Below, piece by piece: positions 16,587-25,002 of a stretch of 64,000 nt of DNA. The stretch is from positions 62,001 through 126,000 of the forward strand of contig NZ_LPVZ01000013.1 of NCBI RefSeq assembly GCF_001613795.1. The letters are read 5' to 3'. This stretch comes from Thalassospira sp. MCCC 1A01148 (GTDB lineage: Bacteria; Pseudomonadota; Alphaproteobacteria; Rhodospirillales; Thalassospiraceae). How positions within the stretch are numbered: the first letter of the stretch is position 1; each line of letters begins with the position of its first letter. The notes below the pieces were generated by a model. That model was not told the origin of the DNA. It searched no databases and saw nothing but the letters and a program-made list of their open reading frames with translations. A program made the position numbers and the translations under genes.

Positions 16587-16691
16587 TTAGAGTGAGGCTG
16601 TATCAAGCCAAGGCAGAGATTGCCCCATCTGCCGGGGGTGATCCTTGATGTGGCTCAAACGCGGTGGATTATTATTCCGGCGTGTTGCCAT
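16587..16691 (-). CDS. Possible 34-residue small protein overlapping the 3' end of the COG0523 gene
   Basis: A minus-strand frame starts with an ATG inside the last codons of the COG0523 gene (about 20 bases of overlap, in another frame) and ends just before the operon terminator. The product begins MATRRNNNPPRLSHI and ends SLPWLDTASL. Evidence in favour is the tight fit between the preceding gene and the terminator, and the protein-like C terminus. Against it are its short length and the lack of a recognised family. I have no function to propose. Confidence 0.35.
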   Translation of the reverse strand: MATRRNNNPPRLSHIKDHPRQMGQSLPWLDTASL

Positions 16692-17811
16692 CTGCGGTTT
16701 CGCTAGCCGCGGCATTAAGATGATAAAGGGATTCACGGATCACCTGCGGGCCAAGATCCCTTGTGATGAAGACGATTTTGGACCGATGATCATCGCTTGG
16801 CCATGCGGGCAGGGATGCCGGTGGATGGAAAACATGCTGCACGGCGTGAATGGCCACCGGGGCGTCTTCGCCGACCAGATTAAGGATGCCCTTTACCCGC
16901 AACAGGCTTTCGCCGCGCATCTGGGTAAAGATTTCGGCCCAGGTGACAAAGGCATCCCAGTGGATCGGTTCATCAAAGGTGATGCAAAATGACCGGATGT
17001 GGTCGTCATGACGGTTCACGTCGTGGCTGTGATTATGGTGGTGTTCGTGATCGTGGGAATGACCGTGCTCATGTCCGTGTCCGTGGTCATGAGCATCATG
17101 ATGATGCTCGTCGCCATGATGCTCATAGGCTTCGTCGCGTAGCCATTTTTGCACATCCATGCTTTTGGTCGCCGGATCATACAGACCGGCATTGAACAGT
17201 TTTGAAACCGCAATATCGCCATTGATCACCGGATAGATCGGGGCGGCGGGGTTGAGGGCACGCAGGCGGCTTTCAAGTGTGGTGCGCGTCGCGTCATCGG
17301 CCAGATCGGCCTTGGTCATCAGGATGCGGTCGGCAACAGCGGCCTGCTTGACGCTTTCGGGGTGATTATCAAGCTGGCCTGCACCATGAAGCGCGTCGAC
17401 CGTGGTCACCACGCTATCCAGGCGGAACTTGGTGGTCAGAAGCGGGTCGGTCATCAGGGTGTGCAGGATCGGGGCCGGATCTGCAAGGCCGGTGGTTTCA
17501 ATGATCACCCGGTCAAATTCCGGGATTTCACCGCGCGTGCGTTTGACAAACAAGTCACGCAGACCCGAAATCAGATCACCGCGCACCGAACAGCAAATAC
17601 AGCCTGAATTGAGCAACACCACATCTTCGGAAACTTCACGCACCAGCAAATGATCCAGCCCGATTTCGCCGAACTCGTTGATCAGGACCGCCGTCTTATC
17701 CATGCCATCCTGTGTCAGCAGGGCATTCAGCAGCGTGGTCTTGCCACTGCCCAGAAAGCCGGTAATGACGGTGGTGGCGATGCGGTCAAACTGTTCGTTG
17801 GAAAGGGCCAT
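16672..17811 (-). CDS. COG0523 (CobW/ZigA/P47K) GTPase, probable zinc metallochaperone
   Basis: A 379-residue GTPase. Walker A is GFLGSGKTTLLN near the N terminus, the metal-binding CxCC motif is in LNSGCICCSV (about 70-77), and switch-like ETTGLADPAPI follows. Between the GTPase domain and the C-terminal CobW_C domain lies a long histidine/aspartate-rich insert (about residues 232-275). The C-terminal domain includes RVKGILNLVGED. COG0523 proteins hand metals to target enzymes, and members next to zur and a zinc-dependent paralogue usually work in zinc starvation. Here the gene follows hisI by about 45 bases, downstream of a Zur box. The start could be the ATG at 17811 or one two codons upstream. 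Confidence 0.9.
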   Translation of the reverse strand: MALSNEQFDRIATTVITGFLGSGKTTLLNALLTQDGMDKTAVLINEFGEIGLDHLLVREVSEDVVLLNSGCICCSVRGDLISGLRDLFVKRTRGEIPEFDRVIIETTGLADPAPILHTLMTDPLLTTKFRLDSVVTTVDALHGAGQLDNHPESVKQAAVADRILMTKADLADDATRTTLESRLRALNPAAPIYPVINGDIAVSKLFNAGLYDPATKSMDVQKWLRDEAYEHHGDEHHHDAHDHGHGHEHGHSHDHEHHHNHSHDVNRHDDHIRSFCITFDEPIHWDAFVTWAEIFTQMRGESLLRVKGILNLVGEDAPVAIHAVQHVFHPPASLPAWPSDDHRSKIVFITRDLGPQVIRESLYHLNAAASETADGNTPE

Positions 17812-17856
17812 GATCAATCAGGTCTTTTGCGCTGGGCGTGGGATTTGGGGCGGGGG

Positions 17857-18255
17857 CTATTTCTTGCCGTAAAGTTCTTCGGTCGATATTTCCGGTTCGG
17901 AAATCGCGACTTCCTTGCCATCACGGGCGGCGAAATAGAAACAGTTGCGCCGTCCGGTGTGGCAGGCCACCCCGATCTGATCGACTTCGACCAGAATGGT
18001 GTCCATGTCACAGTCATAGCGGAAATCGACCAGTTTCTGCACCTGGCCGGAGCTTTCACCCTTGCGCCAGAGTTTCCCGCGCGAGCGCGAGAAATAGCAT
18101 ACCCGGCCGGTTTCAAGCGTTTCAAGCACCGCATCGCGGTTCATCCACGCCATCATCAGGACTTCGCCACTGTCATGTTGCTGGGCGATTGCCGGAATCA
18201 GGCCATTTTCGTTGAATTTCAGTTTGTCGGCAATCTGTGCATTTGAGCCCGTCAT
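17857..18255 (-). CDS. hisI: Phosphoribosyl-AMP cyclohydrolase
   Basis: A 132-residue enzyme of histidine biosynthesis (opening of the PR-AMP adenine ring). Conserved parts are VLMMAWMNRDA, YFSRSRGKLWRKGESSG, the metal-binding DCDMDT and the zinc cysteines in ACHTGRRNCF. It is the monofunctional form without HisE. No other his gene is nearby. Its place behind a Zur box and in front of a COG0523 chaperone gene suggests that it is a zinc-starvation-regulated copy, a pattern described for HisI paralogues in the COG0523 literature. Whether it is the only HisI in the genome cannot be seen here. Confidence 0.92.
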   Translation of the reverse strand: MTGSNAQIADKLKFNENGLIPAIAQQHDSGEVLMMAWMNRDAVLETLETGRVCYFSRSRGKLWRKGESSGQVQKLVDFRYDCDMDTILVEVDQIGVACHTGRRNCFYFAARDGKEVAISEPEISTEELYGKK

Positions 18256-18305
18256 GGGGAAGCTCCGGTCGATGGTGGTTGACTTTTAACGTTTCGCACG
18301 TCAGA

Positions 18306-18326
18306 AAATGATATATTATAACATTT
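18306..18326. promoter_or_regulatory. Zur box between hisI and zur
   Basis: A 21-base palindrome with left arm AAATGATATA and right arm TATAACATTT around a central T; only one base pair of the two arms mismatches. It matches the AT-rich Zur operators of alphaproteobacteria. It is about 50 bases upstream of hisI and 80 bases upstream of zur, so a single site can repress both divergent operons when zinc is plentiful. Confidence 0.85.
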
Positions 18327-18406
18327 CATCAGATGCCACGGTTTTTTGAAATCGGTTGGGCCAAAGCCGCCAAAATCAGAACGCCGTCGATACGAGATAT
18401 TCAGCT

Positions 18407-18883
18407 ATGAGCGATCTTTTCCCCAAAAAGGGCCATGATCACGACAGATGTGTGCATAGCGCACTTGCGCAGGCAGAGAAAGTCTGTGACAGCGAAAATG
18501 CGCGCTTTACCGACATGCGCCGCAAGGTTTTTACCCTGATCTGGCAATCGCACAAGGCGGTCACGGCCTATGAGCTGCTTGATGCGCTGACTGCCGAGGG
18601 GCAGCGGGTGCAGCCGCCAACGGTTTATCGCGCGCTGGAATTCCTGACCGAGCTTGGACTGGTGCACAGAATTGAGTCGCTTAATGCCTATTTCGGCTGT
18701 GACCGGCCCGATTGCGAACATCTGGGGCAGTATTTCATCTGTACTGATTGTGGCCGCGTGGCCGAGGCCGTGAACGAGGACATGAGCAACGCGGTGCGCA
18801 AGGCGGCCCGCAGTGTCGGTTTTACCATTCAGGCGACCACGGTCGAGATCAAGGGGCTGTGCCATGACTGCGCCACTCATTGA
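18407..18883 (+). CDS. zur: Fur-family zinc-responsive repressor Zur
   Basis: A 158-residue Fur-family regulator. The winged-helix DNA-binding part includes FTDMRRKVFTLIWQS, AYELLDAL and PPTVYRALEFLTELGLVHRIES. The dimerisation part has metal-binding CTDCGRV and CHDC cysteine pairs for structural zinc. Identity as Zur rather than Fur or PerR rests on the context, since it is the first gene of a znuC-znuB operon, divergent from hisI-COG0523, with a Zur box between. The ATG at 18407 is preferred over a longer frame that would run back towards the operator. Its end overlaps the start of znuC by 20 bases. Confidence 0.92.
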   Translation: MSDLFPKKGHDHDRCVHSALAQAEKVCDSENARFTDMRRKVFTLIWQSHKAVTAYELLDALTAEGQRVQPPTVYRALEFLTELGLVHRIESLNAYFGCDRPDCEHLGQYFICTDCGRVAEAVNEDMSNAVRKAARSVGFTIQATTVEIKGLCHDCATH

Positions 18884-19688
18884 AGGCCGTGACCTTGTTC
18901 TTTCCTTTGGCAATGAGCGAGTTCTTGATCAGGTGTCGCTTGCCATTCATCCGGGCGAGATCATTACCCTGATCGGGCCGAATGGGGCTGGCAAATCCAC
19001 ACTGGTCAAAACATTGTTGGGGTTGCAGAAGCCTGACAGCGGTGAAGTCGTGCGCAAGCAGGGACTAACGATCGGCTATGTGCCCCAGAAGCTTGCCATT
19101 GATCAGGTTTTGCCGATGACCGTAAAGCGATTCCTGACCCTGACCCGGTCCGTCAGCCGCGCGGAGTGCGAAGGCGTTCTGGCGCAGGTCGGGGCAGGGC
19201 ATGTGATTGATGCGCAGATGAGCCAGCTTTCAGGTGGCGAGACACAGCGCGTCATGCTGGCGCGCACCCTTTTGCTGCGTCCGCATTTGCTTGTGCTTGA
19301 TGAACCCACACAGGGCGTGGATGTTTCGGGGCAGGCAGAGCTTTATCGTCTGATCGATGAAATCCGTCACGAACTTGATTGCGCCGTTCTGATGATTTCA
19401 CATGATTTGCATCTTGTGATGGCCAAGACCAATCAGGTGGTGTGTTTCAATCGGCATGTCTGTTGCCATGGACAGCCCGAAACCGTGCGCCAGCACCCGG
19501 AATACCGGTCGCTGTTTGGCGTGCGCGAGGCGGATGCGATTGGCATCTACACCCACGAACATGATCACGAACATGATCTGTCGCGTCATGTTGTGGCGGG
19601 ATGTGGTCACGATCATTCGCATGACCATCACCATCATGCACATGACCATGTTACGACCGTCAAAGAAGGGGCGGAAACAAATCAATGA
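18864..19688 (+). CDS. znuC: High-affinity zinc ABC transporter ATP-binding protein
   Basis: A 274-residue ABC ATPase of the manganese/zinc type. Walker A is GPNGAGKST, the signature is LSGGETQRVMLART, Walker B is LLVLDEPTQGVD and the H-loop is LMISHDLHLVM. ZnuC-specific features are CFNRHVCCHG and the trailing SLFGVREADA. The last 50 residues form a histidine-rich tail (HEHDHEHD, then HDHSHDHHHHAHDH) that may hold zinc. It overlaps zur upstream and znuB downstream (ATGA), so the three are co-translated. No znuA binding-protein gene is in the window. Confidence 0.93.
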   Translation: MTAPLIEGRDLVLSFGNERVLDQVSLAIHPGEIITLIGPNGAGKSTLVKTLLGLQKPDSGEVVRKQGLTIGYVPQKLAIDQVLPMTVKRFLTLTRSVSRAECEGVLAQVGAGHVIDAQMSQLSGGETQRVMLARTLLLRPHLLVLDEPTQGVDVSGQAELYRLIDEIRHELDCAVLMISHDLHLVMAKTNQVVCFNRHVCCHGQPETVRQHPEYRSLFGVREADAIGIYTHEHDHEHDLSRHVVAGCGHDHSHDHHHHAHDHVTTVKEGAETNQ

Positions 19689-20494
19689 TGGACGATTTCC
19701 TGTTCCGTGCGATTTTGGGCGGTGTTTTGCTGGCCGTTGTCTGCGGGCCGTTTGGGGCCTTTATTGTCTGGCGGCGCATGGCGTTCTTTGGCGACATGTT
19801 GGCCCATACGGCATTGCTGGGTGTGGCTCTTGGTCTGTTGATCGGGGTCGATATCCGGATCGGTATGATCGCGACCTGTCTTGTTGCGGCGCTGCTTTTA
19901 TCCTATGGGCAGCGCCAGGCACGCATCGGCAGTGACACGGTGCTCGGTATGCTTGCCCATTCAACCCTTGCGCTGGGCATGGTCGCGCTGGCCTTCGTGC
20001 AAGGGGTCGCGGTTGATCTGATGGCCTATCTGTTTGGTGATATTCTTGCGATCAATACCGGGGACATATTGCTTCTGGCTGTCGGCGGGGCTTTTGCCTT
20101 TTGCGTGCTGGCCTGGATGTGGCGGCCACTGCTTGCCCTGACAGTCAGCCCGGAAATTGCTGCTGCTGAAGGCATTCCGGTCGAACGGTTGCGCCTTGTT
20201 TTCATGCTGCTGATGGCGCTTGTGATCGGCATGGCGATCAAGATTGTCGGGGTTTTGCTGATTACAGCCCTTTTGATCGTCCCGGCTGCCAGTGCGCGCT
20301 TCTTTGCCCGGACACCTGAACAAATGGCGATTGGTGCCGGGCTGTTTGGCGCGGCATCTGTGCTGGCGGGGATTGCCCTCTCATGGCACGTTGATACGCC
20401 CGCAGGGCCGAGCATCGTGATTTCGGCTGCGGCGATCTTTATCCTGTCCGCAGGCTTTGCGCCGGTGATGCGAAAGTTGACATCGGGCGCTTGA
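19685..20494 (+). CDS. znuB: Zinc ABC transporter permease
   Basis: A 269-residue ABC-3 family permease with about eight membrane helices. Typical segments are GPFGAFIVWRRMAFFGDMLAHTALLG at the N terminus (split here over two helices), the coupling region SPEIAAAEGIPVERLRL and VKIVGVLLITALLIVPAASARF-like text near the end. Its ATG overlaps the znuC stop. With ZnuC it forms the inner-membrane part of the zinc importer repressed by Zur. The partner ZnuA must be encoded elsewhere. Confidence 0.93.
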   Translation: MMDDFLFRAILGGVLLAVVCGPFGAFIVWRRMAFFGDMLAHTALLGVALGLLIGVDIRIGMIATCLVAALLLSYGQRQARIGSDTVLGMLAHSTLALGMVALAFVQGVAVDLMAYLFGDILAINTGDILLLAVGGAFAFCVLAWMWRPLLALTVSPEIAAAEGIPVERLRLVFMLLMALVIGMAIKIVGVLLITALLIVPAASARFFARTPEQMAIGAGLFGAASVLAGIALSWHVDTPAGPSIVISAAAIFILSAGFAPVMRKLTSGA

Positions 20495-20530
20495 TCATCA
20501 ATTTAAGTCCGAAACAGTGATATAGGTAAG

Positions 20531-21001
20531 ATGCACATACCTTTGAGCAGCTGTGTGAGGCAGTTAAAGAAGTGGATGCTAACACCGCATCTGCTTTTTC
20601 TCGGCTTCATAGGGCCGGGACTGCTGGGGCTTATTGACGCACGCTTTGATGGCTACTTTGTGTTTGACGGTCAGTTTGCTCATTCGCTTGCAACGATTTT
20701 GTGGGTCGCCGGTGTATATCATGGCTATCGCTTTGGACGATATGTCGGTATTGGCACGCTCGCCATTTATGGTTATCGGGTGTCAAGGTTCGAGCATGCC
20801 GCCAAAATGTTTATAGGTGGCTGCATTACTTTGTCTGGAACAGCAATTTTCCTGCTTTCTGATCTACGGATTTCAATTCCGATTATGTACAGCCTCGGCT
20901 TAATCGGCTCAGCATTTATGTACTCTGCTTGGTATGCTTATGTCCGGGGAAGATCACGTGCAAGGCGGCGGATAGCGACTTTTCGTAATCAAAAACAGTG
21001 A
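20531..21001 (+). CDS. Hypothetical four-helix membrane protein
   Basis: I do not recognise this 156-residue protein. Hydrophobic stretches at about 18-38 (HLLFLGFIGPGLLGLID), 50-68, 95-112 and 118-138 suggest four membrane helices, and the C terminus is strongly basic (RGRSRARRRIATFR), so it probably lies in the cytoplasm. The start follows ATAGGTAAG. It lies 36 bases after znuB on the same strand, so read-through from the zinc operon is possible, but nothing in the sequence connects it to zinc. Confidence 0.6.
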   Translation: MHIPLSSCVRQLKKWMLTPHLLFLGFIGPGLLGLIDARFDGYFVFDGQFAHSLATILWVAGVYHGYRFGRYVGIGTLAIYGYRVSRFEHAAKMFIGGCITLSGTAIFLLSDLRISIPIMYSLGLIGSAFMYSAWYAYVRGRSRARRRIATFRNQKQ

Positions 21002-21058
21002 TCAGCCTGACGCCCGATTCCGTAAAGCGCAGATAGAACCGTTTCAGAGGACATCGGC

Positions 21059-21571
21059 GTGCAGCAGCAATCACCAACAGATACCAAACCGCAATCAGCG
21101 TCTGGCCCTGATGGAGATGAGCATTTCTTTGCGTCAATTCCAGTGCCGGCGCGTTGGTTCGGACTAACGGGGGCGATCCCGTTTGTTGCTTTGTCGATTG
21201 GCGGGGCCTTCTTGTCCGCGGCGCATCAGTCATTGGCCTATTTTACCCTTGTCGCCTATGGCGCGGTGATTTTGTCATTTCTGGGTGGTGTGCATTGGGG
21301 AAGGGCGATCTCGGCCTTGGATAAGGGCGCTTTTGCCGACAAGTTCTTGTGGGTTTCGCTTGGCATCAGTGTGGTGCCATCATTGTTCGGATGGTTGGCA
21401 CTGCTTGTGCCCATGGCAATTGGTTTGCCTGTTCTGGCGGCATGTTTTGCGGCCATGCTGCTGATTGACTTGCAGACTGTCAAAAGCGTGCAGTTCCCAT
21501 CATGGTATGGTAACTTGCGGGTCATTCTGTCGGTGATTGTGATTGCATCGCTGTTATTTGCGTGGCTGTGA
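21059..21571 (+). CDS. DUF3429 family membrane protein
   Basis: A 170-residue inner-membrane protein with about five helices. It fits DUF3429 by ARWFGLTGAIPFVAL at the first helix, YGAVILSFLGGVHWG in the middle and WYGNLRVILSVIVIASLL at the end. The start is a GTG preceded by AGAGGA seven bases upstream. The first 25 residues are polar and probably disordered. The family has no known function. A strong terminator follows. Confidence 0.8.
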   Translation: MQQQSPTDTKPQSASGPDGDEHFFASIPVPARWFGLTGAIPFVALSIGGAFLSAAHQSLAYFTLVAYGAVILSFLGGVHWGRAISALDKGAFADKFLWVSLGISVVPSLFGWLALLVPMAIGLPVLAACFAAMLLIDLQTVKSVQFPSWYGNLRVILSVIVIASLLFAWL

Positions 21572-21601
21572 CGTCGCGCCGGTTCGCAGGTTTGAACGGA
21601 A

Positions 21602-21640
21602 AAAGGGCGCTGAACTCTTAGCGCCCTTAATAATTTTTCG
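21602..21640. terminator. Bidirectional terminator between DUF3429 and metC
   Basis: AAGGGCGCT pairs with AGCGCCCTT around GAACTCTT, followed by AATAATTTTT on the plus strand. It serves two convergent genes. Confidence 0.85.
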
Positions 21641-21656
21641 GGTATGTTTTTCGGGT

Positions 21657-22841
21657 TCAGGCCATTTTAAGTCGCTCAAACCCGGCTTCAAGATCCGCAA
21701 TCAGGTCATCGGGATCTTCAAGGCCGACATGGAGGCGGATCAGTTGGCCGTCTTCGTCCCAATTGGTGGCGGTGCGGATTTTGGTCGGGTCGGATGGCAG
21801 GATCAGGCTTTCAAAGCCGCCCCAGCTAAAGCCCATGCCAAACAGTTCCATGTGATCGACCATATTGGCGAGTTGGGCTTTCTCGACCGGCTCCATGACA
21901 AAGGAAAACAGGCCGCTTGCGCCGCTGAAATCGCGTTTCCAGATGGCATGCCCCGGATCATCAGGCAGGCCGGGATGCAGCACGCGTTTGACTTCTGATC
22001 GGGTTTCCAGCCATTTCGCGACCTTAAGCCCGCTTTCATGATGTTGTTTAAGGCGCACGGCAAGGGTGCGCAGGCCACGCTGGGCAAGGTAGCAATCATC
22101 CGGACCAACGGCGTCTCCCGAAATCAGGATCTGCTTCTTGATGGTGAGCAGGTCTGCCTCGGTCGCGGTGGTGATGGTGCCCAGCATGACGTCCGAATGG
22201 CCGACAATGTATTTGGTGCCCGCCTGGACCGACACATCAACACCCAGTTCAAACGGGCGGCACAGGATCGGGGAAGCCCAGGTGTTATCAAGCAAGACCT
22301 TAACATCACGCGCGTGCGCAGCCTTGGCGATTGCCGGGATATCCTGCATTTCAAAGGTCAGCGACCCCGGACTTTCACACCAGACAAGGGCGGTATTATC
22401 GCGAATAAGGCCTGCAATATCGCCACCAAGCGTCGGGTCATAATATTCCGTCTCGACCCCGAACTTCTTGAGGAAGGTATTGCACAGGTTGCGAGTCGGG
22501 AAATAGGCGCTGTCAGTGACGAGAATATGATCCCCGGGCTTCAGAAAGGCGAGGATGGCATTGGTGATGGCCGAAACGCCCGAGGAAACGCAAAGCGTGC
22601 CATAGCCGCCTTCAAGTTCGGCAACGGCTTCTTCCAGCAAAAAGCGGGTCGGCGTGCCGTGGCGGCCATAGGTCACTTTGCCAGGTGTTGAGGCGCCAGC
22701 CTTTTCAAGCTCTGCCAGACTGTCAAACAGGATGGTCGAGGCATGCAACACCGGCGGGTTGACCACGCCGTGATACTGGCTGGAACGGCGGCCAGCGTGG
22801 ACCAGTTTGGTTTCGGTATGTTTGGGGCTTTGAGATGACAT
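21657..22841 (-). CDS. metC: Cystathionine beta-lyase
   Basis: A 394-residue PLP enzyme that cleaves cystathionine to homocysteine, pyruvate and ammonia. The PLP lysine is in QAGTKYIVGHSDVM (about K210), the cofactor aspartate is in VLLDNTWASP, and the cystathionine beta-lyase signature FGMGFSWGGFESLI is near the C terminus. The length is normal. A strong ribosome-binding site (AAGGAGAA) precedes the ATG. The divergent neighbour is a threonine dehydratase-like gene. A second, less typical family member lies at 1655-2809. Confidence 0.9.
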   Translation of the reverse strand: MSSQSPKHTETKLVHAGRRSSQYHGVVNPPVLHASTILFDSLAELEKAGASTPGKVTYGRHGTPTRFLLEEAVAELEGGYGTLCVSSGVSAITNAILAFLKPGDHILVTDSAYFPTRNLCNTFLKKFGVETEYYDPTLGGDIAGLIRDNTALVWCESPGSLTFEMQDIPAIAKAAHARDVKVLLDNTWASPILCRPFELGVDVSVQAGTKYIVGHSDVMLGTITTATEADLLTIKKQILISGDAVGPDDCYLAQRGLRTLAVRLKQHHESGLKVAKWLETRSEVKRVLHPGLPDDPGHAIWKRDFSGASGLFSFVMEPVEKAQLANMVDHMELFGMGFSWGGFESLILPSDPTKIRTATNWDEDGQLIRLHVGLEDPDDLIADLEAGFERLKMA

Positions 22842-23009
22842 ATCAGGCGGTTCTCCTTGGGCGCGACGTCTTATGGTTCAAAGACAAACCACCTTGGCGG
22901 CATGCATTCAAGGCTTTTTGCGACAAAGCCATTGTCAAACCCTGTCATCGGGCTATTTCTTACGAGCGATAACCGCGAAAAAATATCAAGAAAACATCAA
23001 GGGGGCCTT

Positions 23010-23966
23010 GTGATTGAACTTCAGGATTTTCGTGCCGCACGCCGTGCCATTTCGGATCATGTCCGTCTAACCCCGCTCTTCGAAGTCAGCAATTTTGGTG
23101 ACACATCGTGCTTTGCGAACCGGGATCATATCCCCGAGATGTTCCTTAAGCTTGAAAACATGCAGGTCAGCGGATCCTTCAAGGCGCGCGGGGCAATGAA
23201 TGCCGCGCTTGCCCTTGATCCCGCACAAAGATCTGCCGGTCTGTGCACGGCATCGGGTGGCAATCACGGCATGGGTGTTATCAATGCGGCCCGCACACTG
23301 GGTGTGCCGGTGAAAATCTTCCTGCCGACCAATACCCCGCAGCCCAAGGTCAAAAAACTGCGTGCGCAGGGTGTCGACGTGGCTTTGGTCGGAGCTGTTT
23401 GGGATGATGCCAACCGTGCCGCGATGGAACACGCACATGAAAGCGGTATGGCCTATATCCACCCGTTCGCCGATCCGAAGGTGATTGCGGGGCAGGGAAC
23501 CATCGCGCTTGAGCTTCTGGAACAGCAACCAGACCTTGATACGCTGGTCGTCGCGATTGGTGGCGGCGGGCTGATTGCCGGTGTGGCGACCGCAGCCCGG
23601 TTGCTGCGCCCGTCGATCCGGGTGATCGGCGTGGAGCCGACCGGGGCGGCAACCCTGTTTGAAAGCCTCAAGGCCAACGAAGTCGTGACATTGCCGAGTG
23701 TGAATACAGCAGCCACCAGTCTGGCTCCGCGTCAGTCATCCGCGCTTAATGTCGATCTGATTGGCAAGAATGTTGATCGCATTGCACTTGTCAGTGACGA
23801 GGAAATGCAAAAATCTGCCAAGTGGCTTTGGAAGGAGTTTGGTATTTCCGTCGAGCTTTCGGCGGCGGCCGGGATCGCAGCCGTCATGAACGACCGTCTT
23901 GGGGAAAAAAGCCCGGGGCGGGTCGGTGTGATTGTCTGTGGTACTGGAACGGACGGATTTGAGTAG
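23010..23966 (+). CDS. Threonine/serine dehydratase-like PLP enzyme
   Basis: A 318-residue fold type II PLP enzyme. The PLP lysine is in SGSFKARGAMNAAL, the phosphate-binding glycine loop is AIGGGGLIAGVATAAR, and ASGGNHGMGVINAARTLGVPVKIFLP is characteristic of threonine ammonia-lyase and serine dehydratase. I start at the GTG at 23010, which follows CAAGGGGG; the longer frame reaches back towards metC without family similarity. It lacks the ACT regulatory domain of biosynthetic IlvA, so it is probably the catabolic or serine racemase-like type. A perfect terminator follows. Confidence 0.87.
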   Translation: MIELQDFRAARRAISDHVRLTPLFEVSNFGDTSCFANRDHIPEMFLKLENMQVSGSFKARGAMNAALALDPAQRSAGLCTASGGNHGMGVINAARTLGVPVKIFLPTNTPQPKVKKLRAQGVDVALVGAVWDDANRAAMEHAHESGMAYIHPFADPKVIAGQGTIALELLEQQPDLDTLVVAIGGGGLIAGVATAARLLRPSIRVIGVEPTGAATLFESLKANEVVTLPSVNTAATSLAPRQSSALNVDLIGKNVDRIALVSDEEMQKSAKWLWKEFGISVELSAAAGIAAVMNDRLGEKSPGRVGVIVCGTGTDGFE

Positions 23967-23974
23967 GGGTGAAT

Positions 23975-24012
23975 AAAAAGGGATGAAACCAAACGGTTTC
24001 ATCCCTTTTTAA
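23975..24012. terminator. Bidirectional terminator after the dehydratase gene
   Basis: AAAAAGGGATGAAACC pairs exactly with GGTTTCATCCCTTTTT around AAAC, giving U-runs in both directions. Confidence 0.92.
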
Positions 24013-24019
24013 ACCAGAC

Positions 24020-24045
24020 GCCAGTCCAAATGGACTGGCGCGGAA
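24020..24045 (-). terminator. Probable rpmF terminator hairpin
   Basis: CGCCAGTCC and GGACTGGCG form a perfect nine-base stem around a four-base loop. On the minus strand it lies past rpmF, before the U-run of the adjacent larger hairpin. Confidence 0.6.
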
Positions 24046-24094
24046 ATATATAGCGTCGCAAACCGCCAAAGAGCAAAAGCTCTCCGGTGCGGAA

Positions 24095-24274
24095 TTACAT
24101 CTTCGGCTCGACCACCTGACGACCACGGTACATACCGGTGTTCAGGTCAATGTGGTGCGGGCGATGCAGTTCGCCGGTCTCTTTGTCTTCGCGGTACGAG
24201 CCCTTGGCGAGCTTGTCATGCGAGCGACGCATGCCCTGACGGGACTTGGTCACTTTTTTCTTTGGCACTGCCAT
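24095..24274 (-). CDS. rpmF: 50S ribosomal protein L32
   Basis: A 59-residue basic protein beginning [20 protein letters not shown] and ending [14 protein letters not shown], the standard alphaproteobacterial L32. It lacks the two CxxC zinc motifs of the zinc-binding form, as usual in this class. It is not adjacent to plsX or fabH, its common partners in other bacteria. Confidence 0.95.
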   Translation of the reverse strand: MAVPKKKVTKSRQGMRRSHDKLAKGSYREDKETGELHRPHHIDLNTGMYRGRQVVEPKM

Positions 24275-24315
24275 GGGTCATCATCCTCTGGCTTGGGTAA
24301 ACTCAGGCGCGCTTG

Positions 24316-25002
24316 TTACCGTGCGCGGTCGGGAAAGTCAACGATCAAAGTGTCGGAATCTGCATTATTTGCATTTTCCGTGTCACTTTTGCGATCTGGC
24401 GCTTCACCACCAGAATGACCATCATGATCAACATGATGATCAATTTGCGGGATCAGCCCTGTATCGCGCGGATCGTCAACAATATCGGTTCGCTGGTCGT
24501 ATATCGCAAAACCTGCCTTTTGATAAGCCCCAAGTGCACTTGGATGATCAAGTGTGCAGGTATTTACTGTCAGGCGCGCGGGTTTGAAGCTCCAGGCGGT
24601 ATCAATCGCCCAGTCAAGCAGGTATTTGCCAAGGCCCTTGCCGATGAACTCGGGCATCAGACCCATATAATGCAGATCGATTACGCCATCGGATTCCAGT
24701 GACGCCAGTTCAAGCTCGGCGAAACCGGCAGGCACGCCAGCGACATAGAGCACGTAAACATGGGTTTCCGGCTTGGCAAGGATTGGGGCCAGTTCCTCGT
24801 CGCTCATCAGGCGGCGTTCCCACCACAGCCACGGCTCGCCAACTGTATTATAAAGGTAGCGATAAAATGACAGGGTGGGCTCTTCGGCCCGGACAATGGC
24901 AACCTTGCCCGGCGGCACGATGGCAGGTGCGCGGTCGGGCGGGCTTTGCATTTCAAGGAAGCTGATGACAACTTCCAGCTTGCGCGGATTTGATGGGGTC
25001 AT
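24316..25002 (-). CDS. GNAT family N-acetyltransferase
   Basis: A 228-residue acetyltransferase. The acetyl-CoA-binding region is YMGLMPEFIGKGLGKYLLDWAID (core FIGKGLGKYLL), followed by LTVNTCTLDHPSALGAYQKAGF. The first 50 residues resemble GNAT proteins that start FYRYLYNTVGEPWLWWERR. The last 40 residues are polar and histidine/aspartate-rich and probably disordered. Its start overlaps the stop of the next GNAT gene upstream (ATGA), so the two acetyltransferases are co-translated. No substrate is indicated. Confidence 0.85.
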   Translation of the reverse strand: MTPSNPRKLEVVISFLEMQSPPDRAPAIVPPGKVAIVRAEEPTLSFYRYLYNTVGEPWLWWERRLMSDEELAPILAKPETHVYVLYVAGVPAGFAELELASLESDGVIDLHYMGLMPEFIGKGLGKYLLDWAIDTAWSFKPARLTVNTCTLDHPSALGAYQKAGFAIYDQRTDIVDDPRDTGLIPQIDHHVDHDGHSGGEAPDRKSDTENANNADSDTLIVDFPDRAR

